31,917 nt of DNA from a virus: positions 1 through 31,917 of IMG/VR virus record IMGVR_UViG_3300020430_000057; one strand, given 5' to 3'. The stretch's first letter is position 1. Every line of letters starts with the position of its first letter. Below the pieces are notes generated by a model. The model had not been told where the DNA came from and did not search any database. It worked only from the letters and a program-made list of their open reading frames with translations. Below are positions 1-7,086 of this stretch, in pieces. Made by a program: the position numbers and the translations under genes.

Positions 1-2766
1 ATCTGTGCAACTAAGAATAATGTCCGCCAGTCTTACATCCGAACCAGGAATGAATCCATGAGCATCACTTGTGGTAATAGTTGCTATGCCCGTGGATGGC
101 GTATATACAAATCCATTAATAGTCCTGGGGTCCTGCTCAATCCTTACTACAATATTATCCTGACCTACATCGGCATTTGATGTAACCACACCAACATATT
201 TTTCAACACTCTTACCATTAGCAATAATACCAAATGTTCCAAAACTACTATTACTATTTGTTAGATCTACCTGACCACCGGCGTGACATTGAATTGAAGA
301 ATCACAACAGATGGTGAACACGGAAACCAACTGTGCATAACCCTCATTAGTAACAGCAATTCCAACACCACCCTGATTATATTGGGTAAAGGCATCCACA
401 TTCATTGATTTGGTCTTAGGTGCTAATCTACCATCAACCCTCAGACCAACACCTGAGGTCGTATCACTCGTGCAGTTTTGGATGTATGGTCCTTTCCACT
501 TACCACCACCAACGTTGGAAGCACCATTTGGGGGGAAAGCAACAGCAGCGGCTGGATGAACGTGACCAGAGAAGGTCATATTTGATATTTTACAAGCCTT
601 ATTAACATGGAACAGATCCTGATTGGCAAAATTTGGAAGAACTTTTACAGTTCTTAAATCATCACCAACAATAGCACTGAATGCTGGTAGTTCAATGGGA
701 TTATTCTCCACATAGTTACCAGACATGACCTTGATAACAGAACCAGTATTAGCAACACCCACTGCCCCAGCAATGGTCAGTTTGGCATTATCAATGGATG
801 TTCCATTATTAGCATCATCACCATCCTTGGCAACATAGAAAACATTAGGAGCAGAGTTGATACCAGTGGCACCAGCATCAAGTGTGACATTCTCACCCAG
901 GATGATTGTGGAGTTTGTAACAGTAACAAGACCAACACTGACTGTATTGTTGTCACCATCAATCACAACAGATGCTGAACCAACAGTTAGGATGCCAAGT
1001 ATTCTGGCATCACCATCAACCAACAATGCTGTATTACCAGAACCAATATGAACTGTTCCAACCCCAGTGTTAAAGGTTGATATACCAGTTACATTGATAC
1101 CACCTGATAATACATCAACACCTGATCTGGCAGTAACAATACCAATAGAGTCTATATTTTTGACATCCTCATAAGTTGCGATTCCAGCAACACTTAAGTT
1201 TCCTGACAGTACAAGATTTACTCCAGTGGTATTCTCTGATAGTTCATCAGCAGGACCACCAACCGCAGTGCTAGCAATACCTACCCACTTAGCACCATCA
1301 TAAATTAGAAGTTTGTTTGTTCCTGTTGTTTGATCAAAGGTTACATCATCAAGATCCTTAATGAATCCTGCTCCACCACCACCCATGGTGGAAAGTTGGG
1401 TCTGAACCCTGTTTATAAACAACCTGTAGTGGTTAGATAAGTCCTCAAGAGTGGCAAACTTTTGATCCAATGGTGTTAATGGATCTAGTCTCCCACCTGA
1501 CCTTTCTTTTGTGTTGGGAGGTTCATTTAATAGACCCTCCATCAGTTTTTCTGCCTTTTTACCAGTAGTCAGATTTGTTTCTGACAGTGTTTTTTGCTGT
1601 TTTTTGATGACAACGGCAATTTTGTGGAGTTCAGATACAAGACTCTTGATATCAGTTTTAACAGATTTTACATCTGACTGTAAATCATCAATTTGCTCAT
1701 CATAATACTTAACCTCAGGTATTGAGTTCACCTTTTCCTGAATATCTTCCTTTAATTCTTCAAAATATGATAAGATTACTTTATCTGTCTTCACACTATC
1801 ATCAGTAAACTTCTTGATTTGCTTTTCAAGTGTTTGTTTGATCTTATTTTGTTCACCAAGTATTGCTTTTTTTAACTTTCTATCATCATCCTTAAATTCG
1901 TGCTTGTGATCATAGATCCTAAGGGTGATTTCTTTCAGTTCTTTGTAAATATTATCCTTCGAGTCTGAATAATTTTTCTTAAAGTTGTCTAAATCAACTT
2001 TTTGCTCAAAATCTTTGATTTCAATGTTCTCATTAAGTTCAGAAACCCTTAAATCTATCTTTTCTTTGATAATATCAAGGTGTCCCTGTACCTTTTTGAA
2101 GTCATCATCAATAATTCCAAAGGTTTTACCAATCCAGGAGAAATCTGGAACCTCATTTACCTTCTGAACCCAGTCAGGGAAGGTTGGAATGCTCTCATTG
2201 ACCTGTTCAATCCTTGATTTAAGGGCATCAAGGTCATTCTCATAGTATTTTACCTCAGGTAGGGACTCAATTTCTTCCTTAATTCTTGATATTTTACCAT
2301 AAATGAGATCAATATCACCCTCATAGTACCTAACTTCAGGAACTTCGGTGATTTTTTGCTCAATATCAGTTAATTTCGCTTCAAATTCATCATTTTTTGA
2401 TTTTAAATCATAGATTTTATCACTTTTAAGGTCATATATTGAGAAATTTTCTTGAATTTCTGCTATTTTTTCACTTATCTGACCAATCTCTTCATCATAT
2501 GATTTAATTTCAGGTATTTCTGGTATTTCTTTTCTTACATCATTAACAAGACGCACCAATTCCTGCCACTCTGGTGCCTTGACAACATCAATAATCTCAG
2601 CAAATGAGTTACCATTCGCATCTTCTATTGTTTCTTCCTCTATGTGGGTCTTATAATCCTCTACTGACGGTAATTCTTTCTCTTCCTCAATGAAGTCTTT
2701 ATAAGAGGGCAATTCACCATCTTCTAGATAATCATTAATTGACGGCAGGTCCTCTTTATTAGACAT
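1..2766 (-). CDS. Large fibre-like virion structural protein, 3' end outside window
   Basis: This reading frame is open for 922 codons from ATG at 2766 to the window edge, so the C-terminus is missing. The N-terminus reads MSNKEDLPSINDYLEDGELP. Residues about 60-455 are charged, helical and coiled-coil-like, with four copies of a PEVKYY(D/E)xxIDxL motif. A glycine run (MGGGGAGF, near residue 460) separates this from a beta-rich part. That part has GNLSVAGIATYEDV and GGINVTGISTF-type linkers and then a parallel beta-helix-like stretch beginning FYVAKDGDDANNG near residue 640. The visible end carries an HGFIPGSDV module. Proteins of this build are known as virion structural or fibre-like proteins in marine T4-like phages; a tail-fibre or whisker role is inference. 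The start is the first ATG after the gp16 stop, is in frame with gp16, and lies downstream of a late promoter box. No strong ribosome binding site is visible. Confidence 0.85.
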   Translation of the reverse strand, partial: MSNKEDLPSINDYLEDGELPSYKDFIEEEKELPSVEDYKTHIEEETIEDANGNSFAEIIDVVKAPEWQELVRLVNDVRKEIPEIPEIKSYDEEIGQISEKIAEIQENFSIYDLKSDKIYDLKSKNDEFEAKLTDIEQKITEVPEVRYYEGDIDLIYGKISRIKEEIESLPEVKYYENDLDALKSRIEQVNESIPTFPDWVQKVNEVPDFSWIGKTFGIIDDDFKKVQGHLDIIKEKIDLRVSELNENIEIKDFEQKVDLDNFKKNYSDSKDNIYKELKEITLRIYDHKHEFKDDDRKLKKAILGEQNKIKQTLEKQIKKFTDDSVKTDKVILSYFEELKEDIQEKVNSIPEVKYYDEQIDDLQSDVKSVKTDIKSLVSELHKIAVVIKKQQKTLSETNLTTGKKAEKLMEGLLNEPPNTKERSGGRLDPLTPLDQKFATLEDLSNHYRLFINRVQTQLSTMGGGGAGFIKDLDDVTFDQTTGTNKLLIYDGAKWVGIASTAVGGPADELSENTTGVNLVLSGNLSVAGIATYEDVKNIDSIGIVTARSGVDVLSGGINVTGISTFNTGVGTVHIGSGNTALLVDGDARILGILTVGSASVVIDGDNNTVSVGLVTVTNSTIILGENVTLDAGATGINSAPNVFYVAKDGDDANNGTSIDNAKLTIAGAVGVANTGSVIKVMSGNYVENNPIELPAFSAIVGDDLRTVKVLPNFANQDLFHVNKACKISNMTFSGHVHPAAAVAFPPNGASNVGGGKWKGPYIQNCTSDTTSGVGLRVDGRLAPKTKSMNVDAFTQYNQGGVGIAVTNEGYAQLVSVFTICCDSSIQCHAGGQVDLTNSNSSFGTFGIIANGKSVEKYVGVVTSNADVGQDNIVVRIEQDPRTINGFVYTPSTGIATITTSDAHGFIPGSDVRLADIILSCTD

Positions 2767-2808
2767 TCTATTAGTAATAATACTTTGGGATTTCTCTCCC
2801 TTGATGTA

Positions 2809-3177
2809 TTATTTATCAGTATTTTTCTTCAATAATTTTTGAAGTTCTGCTGTTGATCCAACAAAGAGGGCATTGTTGACTGTGGTTGGTCCCCTCTTCT
2901 GCTCCTCATTCACATCTTTAAGTTTCTGTTGGAGTGTCATCAGTTTATCAGTCGCATCAGCAACATTCTTGATTAACTGACCAGCAACCTCATAAGCCCT
3001 TGGCATCTCACTCTCTTGGGCAAGTTCAAGGATGCCATTGATTGCTTCCTGACCTTTTTCAATGATTGAATAGAGATTACCCCTAGTATATTCATAATCC
3101 TTCTCAACATCATCTTTTGTGAGATGAGCAGGTTTTTCCTTGCCAGGTGTAATGTCTATGATATTATCGTCTGTCAT
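2809..3177 (-). CDS. gp16: Terminase small subunit (T4 gp16-like)
   Basis: This 122-residue acidic, helical protein begins MTDDNIIDITPGKEKPAH. It has a central helical part (YEYTRGNLYSIIEKGQEAIN, then RAYEVAGQLIKNVADATDKL) and a C-terminal part with NNALFVGSTAELQKLLKK. That pattern and the position directly after gp15 fit the small terminase of marine T4-like phages, which forms a ring that helps gp17 start DNA packaging. T4 gp16 is longer, about 164 residues. The ATG overlaps the gp15 stop by four bases (ATGA), so the two are probably translationally coupled. The large terminase gp17 is not in the window and may lie beyond the left edge. Confidence 0.85.
   Translation of the reverse strand: MTDDNIIDITPGKEKPAHLTKDDVEKDYEYTRGNLYSIIEKGQEAINGILELAQESEMPRAYEVAGQLIKNVADATDKLMTLQQKLKDVNEEQKRGPTTVNNALFVGSTAELQKLLKKNTDK
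2810..2817 (-). promoter_or_regulatory. T4-type late promoter box (GATAAATA)
   Basis: GATAAATA on the minus strand matches the T4 late -10-like TATAAATA at 7 of 8 bases. It overlaps the last sense codon and the stop of gp16, and the fibre-like gene starts 43 bases downstream. In T4 such boxes are read by RNA polymerase carrying the late sigma factor gp55. Use here is inferred from sequence and position. Confidence 0.6.
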
Positions 3178-4181
3178 AGGATTGTACCATCAAATCCAAA
3201 GTTATCACCAATATCAATGAATCCAGCGTCTGCTTCCTCGATACCGAGTAATGGTGCCCCAAGAACATGGGATGCTGCTACGGTCTTATCCTGTGCCCTC
3301 TCAACAGTTAGTTGATTACCATTAATCTGCTTAACAAACATTGACTCATCGCCAACCGTGATGTATTGCTTGGCAGTTACTGCTGATCCATCAGTAACAG
3401 ATATAACAGTTTCTGTGGTATCAACATCCTCAGCAAGTTCAGTCAGGATATTACCGTTATAATCCTTAGTTGCCCTTGGAACAACCTTGTAAGATACATC
3501 CCTTGTATATGCTTGACCGCTTGATGTTCTCTGACCAGATACATAACCAACCTGAACCCTTTTAATAACATCAGAGGATACATCACTGATGGGCCCATAA
3601 AGATTAGTCTTAGCAACAAATCTGAAGGTGTAAACTAATGCTCTCCTTGTGTCAAAGTTGCCCTCATAATCATCCTCCATTGAAATGGATTCTATCTGAA
3701 CGGGAACATTGACAACCTCCCTCAAATCTCCAAGGAGTTTAATAGGAAGTGTGTATGATGGTTGAAAATATGGTAGAATCTGCTCAGTAATCTGGAGCAT
3801 GTCATCGTTTAACTTAGTCATGACAGATAGTTCAAATCCCATATTGTATGGGACAGGCATAAAGACCTTCTTGGTCTTTGTTCCACTATCAGTTACCGGA
3901 TGAAATGCCTGTGTTTGAGTTGCTTTCCTAGTTGGATCATAAGTAAGATCAATAAACTCAAATGACATCCTAGGTAGGGTCATTTGAACCGCCTTATTTA
4001 AATCCTCTTGCTGCTCCAGTCTAGCAAGGAACTTCTGGGTAGGACCATACGCCAGGGGAACCCTGATTACACTAAAGGTGTCATTATTCGCATCCTTTTT
4101 ATGAATCTCAATTCCGTTGAATAAAGATCCAAATGCTATGATAACAGACCTGAAGATCTCATGGTAAAAATGCTCAAACAT
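3174..4181 (-). CDS. gp15: Tail sheath stabiliser / tail completion protein (T4 gp15-like)
   Basis: This 335-residue protein begins MFEHFYHEIFRSVIIAFGSL, and the conserved core runs to about residue 215 (SVIRVPLAYGPTQKFLARL, PRMSFEFIDLTYDPTRK, VPYNMGFELSVMTKLNDDML). These match the T4 gp15 family, a ring at the top of the tail that caps the sheath and tube and joins the neck. T4 gp15 is 272 residues. The extra length is mostly C-terminal, where residues about 255-315 form a module (VISVTDG ... ITVGDESMFV ... LTVERAQDKTVAASH) seen also in the giant genes of this cluster. An AATAAATA late box lies 19 bases upstream of the start. The gene overlaps gp16 by four bases. Confidence 0.9.
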   Translation of the reverse strand: MFEHFYHEIFRSVIIAFGSLFNGIEIHKKDANNDTFSVIRVPLAYGPTQKFLARLEQQEDLNKAVQMTLPRMSFEFIDLTYDPTRKATQTQAFHPVTDSGTKTKKVFMPVPYNMGFELSVMTKLNDDMLQITEQILPYFQPSYTLPIKLLGDLREVVNVPVQIESISMEDDYEGNFDTRRALVYTFRFVAKTNLYGPISDVSSDVIKRVQVGYVSGQRTSSGQAYTRDVSYKVVPRATKDYNGNILTELAEDVDTTETVISVTDGSAVTAKQYITVGDESMFVKQINGNQLTVERAQDKTVAASHVLGAPLLGIEEADAGFIDIGDNFGFDGTIL

Positions 4182-4200
4182 TTTACTATACTTTTTTTAC

Positions 4201-4208
4201 TATTTATT
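4201..4208 (-). promoter_or_regulatory. T4-type late promoter box (AATAAATA)
   Basis: AATAAATA on the minus strand matches TATAAATA at 7 of 8 bases. It runs into the stop codon of gp14 and lies exactly 19 bases before the gp15 ATG, the same spacing seen before gp8. It would drive a gp15-gp16 transcript. Function is inferred from match and position. Confidence 0.65.
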
Positions 4209-5595
4209 AAGGCATACCAAAGGGGTTGGTTTTACTAAAATCAATGATATCATCTGCCCTTGTTTCAATGGTATCATTGTCAGCAAATGGATCAACCCTA
4301 TCATTTTTATCAACCAGTCTGATTGTAAATGATGCACCTGATTCAGATCCTACAATACTTTCACCAACCAGGAAAGCACCATCAACAATGGATACCTCAA
4401 GACTATTATTTACGGCATCCCATTCCTTAACCCTTGCTGTTGTTCCTGATGCAGATCCAGTTACTATCTCATTGAATACATAACTTCCTGTTGCAGCACT
4501 GGCAGGTGGAGCAGCGAAGGTGAGTGTTGGTGCGGTAGTATAACCTGAACCTGGATTAATAATGAAGGCATTAGTAACAGCACCCCCAGAGTTAATAATA
4601 CCAATACCTGTCGCAGTTACTCCCGAACCGGATCCTGGTGCGGAGAATGTGATTATTGGATTAGATGTGTAACCAGAGCCAGCATTTGTAAGTGTAATAG
4701 AGGCAACATTAACCATTGTTGCAATACCAGTAGTTGCTGCTGCTCCACCACCTCCACCACCAGTGAATGTAATAGATGGTGCTACAGTATATCCGGCACC
4801 TGCATTAGATAGCAGGATTGCCTGAACGGTTCCTCCCTTAGTCCCATCACAACCAATAAAGTCATTGGAGATGGATGCTATACCAACTGCTGTGACACCA
4901 CCAGAGGGTGCTGAGGAGAATCCAACCACTGGTGCTGAATCATAACCACCCCCTACATTTGTAATGGTTGGTAATGTTATACCACCAGTGCTGGTGGTTG
5001 CTGTGCCTGCTGCTGTGATTGCCTGTCCTATGAGGGTCAGGGTTTGTATATAACCGATCTGTTCTATCTCATCATCAATGGTCTCCACACCGGTGTCAAT
5101 AACCTCATCCTCGTATCTGTAGAGTTGAAGACTTAGCGTGTAAACATAGTTCTTTTGTAGTTGATAGAATGGTTGTTCATGCTCGACATAGTTGATCTCA
5201 AACAACCTATCACCAAGTGGGAAGTAGACCAGATCACCCTCTTTTGGTCTGCTTGATAACTCAATATTCGGAATATTCTTAATAAGTGGTGTTATATACC
5301 TCTCATATCTGTCCCTGGATATGATAAGTTTTAGATCATCCTGCTCCTGAATACCAAACTTTGATAACAGGGTTCCCTGTCCACCATACCCATCATAACT
5401 ATCAACATAAGCCTCAAGAGGGTAGGCATCAGTAAATTCAGATTGTATTACCTCCCTTATGACAGTATTTTTTGTAATATACCTTCTAGGAATGTAATAG
5501 ATTTCAATCCCATATATCTTCAACTGCTCATTGACAAGACTCTGTATGAGGTTCTGCTCTGATTTTTGACTATTGAGAAAATATGGATTTAACAT
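4207..5595 (-). CDS. gp14: Neck protein (T4 gp14-like) with a tandem-repeat insertion
   Basis: The N-terminal 190 residues (MLNPYFLNSQKSEQNLIQSL, IKYGIEIYYIPRRYI-like stretch, DDLKLIISRDRYERYITPLI, VYFPLGDRLFEINYVEHEQP) are typical of gp14. With gp13 it builds the neck that connects filled heads to tails. The C-terminal stretch with DRVDPFADNDTIE and DFSKTNPFGMP also fits the family. The protein has 462 residues against 256 for T4 gp14. The excess is mainly an insertion at residues about 200-365 made of four tandem beta-like modules, each with a GxGY core followed by P and a beta strand. A following stretch (NEIVTGSASGTTARVKEWDA) adds another small beta unit. The start lies one base after the gp13 stop, with an AGG a few bases upstream. 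Confidence 0.9.
   Translation of the reverse strand: MLNPYFLNSQKSEQNLIQSLVNEQLKIYGIEIYYIPRRYITKNTVIREVIQSEFTDAYPLEAYVDSYDGYGGQGTLLSKFGIQEQDDLKLIISRDRYERYITPLIKNIPNIELSSRPKEGDLVYFPLGDRLFEINYVEHEQPFYQLQKNYVYTLSLQLYRYEDEVIDTGVETIDDEIEQIGYIQTLTLIGQAITAAGTATTSTGGITLPTITNVGGGYDSAPVVGFSSAPSGGVTAVGIASISNDFIGCDGTKGGTVQAILLSNAGAGYTVAPSITFTGGGGGGAAATTGIATMVNVASITLTNAGSGYTSNPIITFSAPGSGSGVTATGIGIINSGGAVTNAFIINPGSGYTTAPTLTFAAPPASAATGSYVFNEIVTGSASGTTARVKEWDAVNNSLEVSIVDGAFLVGESIVGSESGASFTIRLVDKNDRVDPFADNDTIETRADDIIDFSKTNPFGMP
4500..4960 (-). repeat. Four tandem GxGY-type coding repeats inside gp14
   Basis: Four related units encode GGGYDSAPVVGF, GAGYTVAPSITF, GSGYTSNPIITF and GSGYTTAPTLTF. Their DNA cores begin at about 4942, 4789, 4669 and 4540, giving spacings of 153, 120 and 129 bases, all multiples of three. 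The repeat is recognisable both in protein and in DNA, so duplication in frame is likely. Confidence 0.8.
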
Positions 5596-5596
5596 A

Positions 5597-6460
5597 TCAA
5601 CCTATCAGATCCATTGGTGGGATTTCATACTTACTAAGCATTTCAGTTTTAATCTCATCAAGTTCCCTCTGAGCATCATCAAATAGTTGTCTACCATTAA
5701 ACTCCACTCCACCGGGTAGTTTAACACCTGTAAACTTAATAAGATTTTGACCCCATTGCCTCTTTATGAGTGCGGTAAGATATCTCTTTAAGAACGGGTC
5801 ATTATACACCCTTGTATAATCATCAGGATTCATTGCTCGATAACAATCAAGAATGATAAACTCATCCTCTTTTAAATTATCCCAATCAACATCAAGATAC
5901 AATCTATCCTGTCTGATATTATATCTAATCCTCTTATGAGTATTAAGGAGAAAGTCCATCGTCTCCAAGTAACTCATAGACATCGTATATGAGAGTAGAT
6001 CAGTGCTTCCAAAATAATAGATATCGTTCAAAAACAGTTGATACTTGAAACTGAACATATTTGAACTACTTGCCGCCTGGGCATCATCATATTTAAAAAT
6101 CCTTTCAATACCTATAACCTGTGGTGGTATCTGAATATAATTACTGTTCTCATAATAAGAGAAGGTTGTAGCTGTCCCCACCATGTCTTGTGTTACAGTG
6201 GTGGTGGTAATACCAGTCTGTGTCGTTTCACTTGATGCACCAGGAGGTCTTGCTTTACCCCTTTCTACATCAGCAGCAGTAATCTGATACTTTAAGAATG
6301 CTTTTTCGACACCATCATAGTGCCTCTCTTGAAAATATTGTATCGCATCATCCATCAAGTCCTGAACTTGCTCATCAGCGACATTTATCTCCAAGACAGG
6401 AGCACCCAACTGTCTTAAACAATAATCTATAAGTTCTTGTCTTGAGGAAGGTTGTGCCAT
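5597..6460 (-). CDS. gp13: Neck protein (T4 gp13-like)
   Basis: This 287-residue protein begins MAQPSSRQELIDYCLRQLG and continues with APVLEINVADEQVQDLMDDA and IQYFQERHYDGVEKAFLKYQ. These are characteristic of gp13, the neck protein that binds the portal vertex after packaging and partners gp14. Its length is close to T4 gp13 (309 residues). The C-terminal third (YRAMNPDDYTRVYNDPFLKR, then LIKRQWGQNLIKFTGVKLPG) also fits the family. An AAGGAT ribosome binding site lies about a dozen bases before the ATG, and a weak late box lies further upstream. The gp14 gene follows after one base. Confidence 0.92.
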   Translation of the reverse strand: MAQPSSRQELIDYCLRQLGAPVLEINVADEQVQDLMDDAIQYFQERHYDGVEKAFLKYQITAADVERGKARPPGASSETTQTGITTTTVTQDMVGTATTFSYYENSNYIQIPPQVIGIERIFKYDDAQAASSSNMFSFKYQLFLNDIYYFGSTDLLSYTMSMSYLETMDFLLNTHKRIRYNIRQDRLYLDVDWDNLKEDEFIILDCYRAMNPDDYTRVYNDPFLKRYLTALIKRQWGQNLIKFTGVKLPGGVEFNGRQLFDDAQRELDEIKTEMLSKYEIPPMDLIG

Positions 6461-6481
6461 TATACACTATATCCTTTTTTA

Positions 6482-6489
6482 TATTTAGT
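6482..6489 (-). promoter_or_regulatory. Possible weak late promoter box (ACTAAATA)
   Basis: ACTAAATA on the minus strand matches TATAAATA at 6 of 8 bases and lies 21 bases before the gp13 start, close to the 19-base spacing of better boxes nearby. It overlaps the stop of the preceding gene. The match is weak and could be chance. Confidence 0.35.
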
Positions 6490-6872
6490 TAGATGGAGAG
6501 ACCCCCCTCTACCAGTACACTGCCTGAAACCATCTTGTAGACTGTCGATGCTGTACTTACAGCAGAAATATCAAAGTAATATCTTCCTGGATTTAAAGCA
6601 GTAGTAACAGTATCAGTAAGGGTGATATCAAACTCACCATTTGCAGCAGATGTAATGCCACTTGTGAACGAGGTGATTCCTCCACTTGATGATCCTATTG
6701 CTACAGATTTTTTCATCCTTGCCTGGATGGTATATCCGGTAAGGTCAAAAACTGCCTTACTTTCCTGTTTAACAGCAAATGTTGATCTAAAATCCGCACC
6801 CTCCAATATTGTAAGGTTCACACCAAACGCGACATTAGAATCTGGATTGAAAGTGATTGTATTGTTAGCCAT
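6489..6872 (-). CDS. Small beta-rich virion protein, probable
   Basis: This 127-residue protein begins MANNTITFNPDSNVAFGVNL. Predicted strands (NLTILEGADFRSTFAVKQES, FDLTGYTIQARMKKSV, GEFDITLTDTVTTALNPGRY, YFDISAVSTASTVYKMVSGS) suggest an immunoglobulin-like or BppU-N-like sandwich, a fold used as an attachment domain in phage baseplates. There is no signal peptide or membrane segment. Its start overlaps the previous gene by eight bases, and it lies between the DUF4815 gene and gp13, where T4 has the genes for baseplate pins, short fibres and whiskers. A structural role is inferred from fold pattern and neighbours; the exact role is unknown. Confidence 0.75.
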   Translation of the reverse strand: MANNTITFNPDSNVAFGVNLTILEGADFRSTFAVKQESKAVFDLTGYTIQARMKKSVAIGSSSGGITSFTSGITSAANGEFDITLTDTVTTALNPGRYYFDISAVSTASTVYKMVSGSVLVEGGLSI

Positions 6873-7086
6873 TGATTACTGCTTTTAACATTGATTTGAT
6901 TTCATCTAGATCACCTTTCAAATCATCAACTTTTCTTTCAAGGCAGTCAACCCTTTCTTTTTCAGAAATGAGTTTCTGCCTATTTTTCATATACTCTTGA
7001 TATTCATTCTTATTTGTATTAATGATGGCATTTGATTTGCCATCCCTGGACAGATTTTTATTGCCCTCAACTGGAATCAAACTCAT
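6865..7086 (-). CDS. Small coiled-coil protein of the late cluster
   Basis: This 73-residue protein begins MSLIPVEGNKNLSRDGKSNA. The second half (LISEKERVDCLERKVDDLKG, then DLDEIKSMLKAVI) has heptad spacing and should form a coiled coil. I recall small proteins with a similar N-terminus next to the DUF4815 gene in marine T4-like phages, but no function is known to me. Its ATG overlaps the stop of the 2532-residue gene by four bases (ATGA), and its end overlaps the next gene by eight, so the three genes are probably translated together. An oligomerising or assembly-helper role would be a guess. Confidence 0.75.
   Translation of the reverse strand: MSLIPVEGNKNLSRDGKSNAIINTNKNEYQEYMKNRQKLISEKERVDCLERKVDDLKGDLDEIKSMLKAVING

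Noticed and set aside
2786-2802. Small GGGA/TCCC hairpin and GGGAGAG before the fibre-like gene
   Set aside because: The stem is only four base pairs, without a T run, and the purine run is over 20 bases from the ATG, too far for a normal ribosome binding site.
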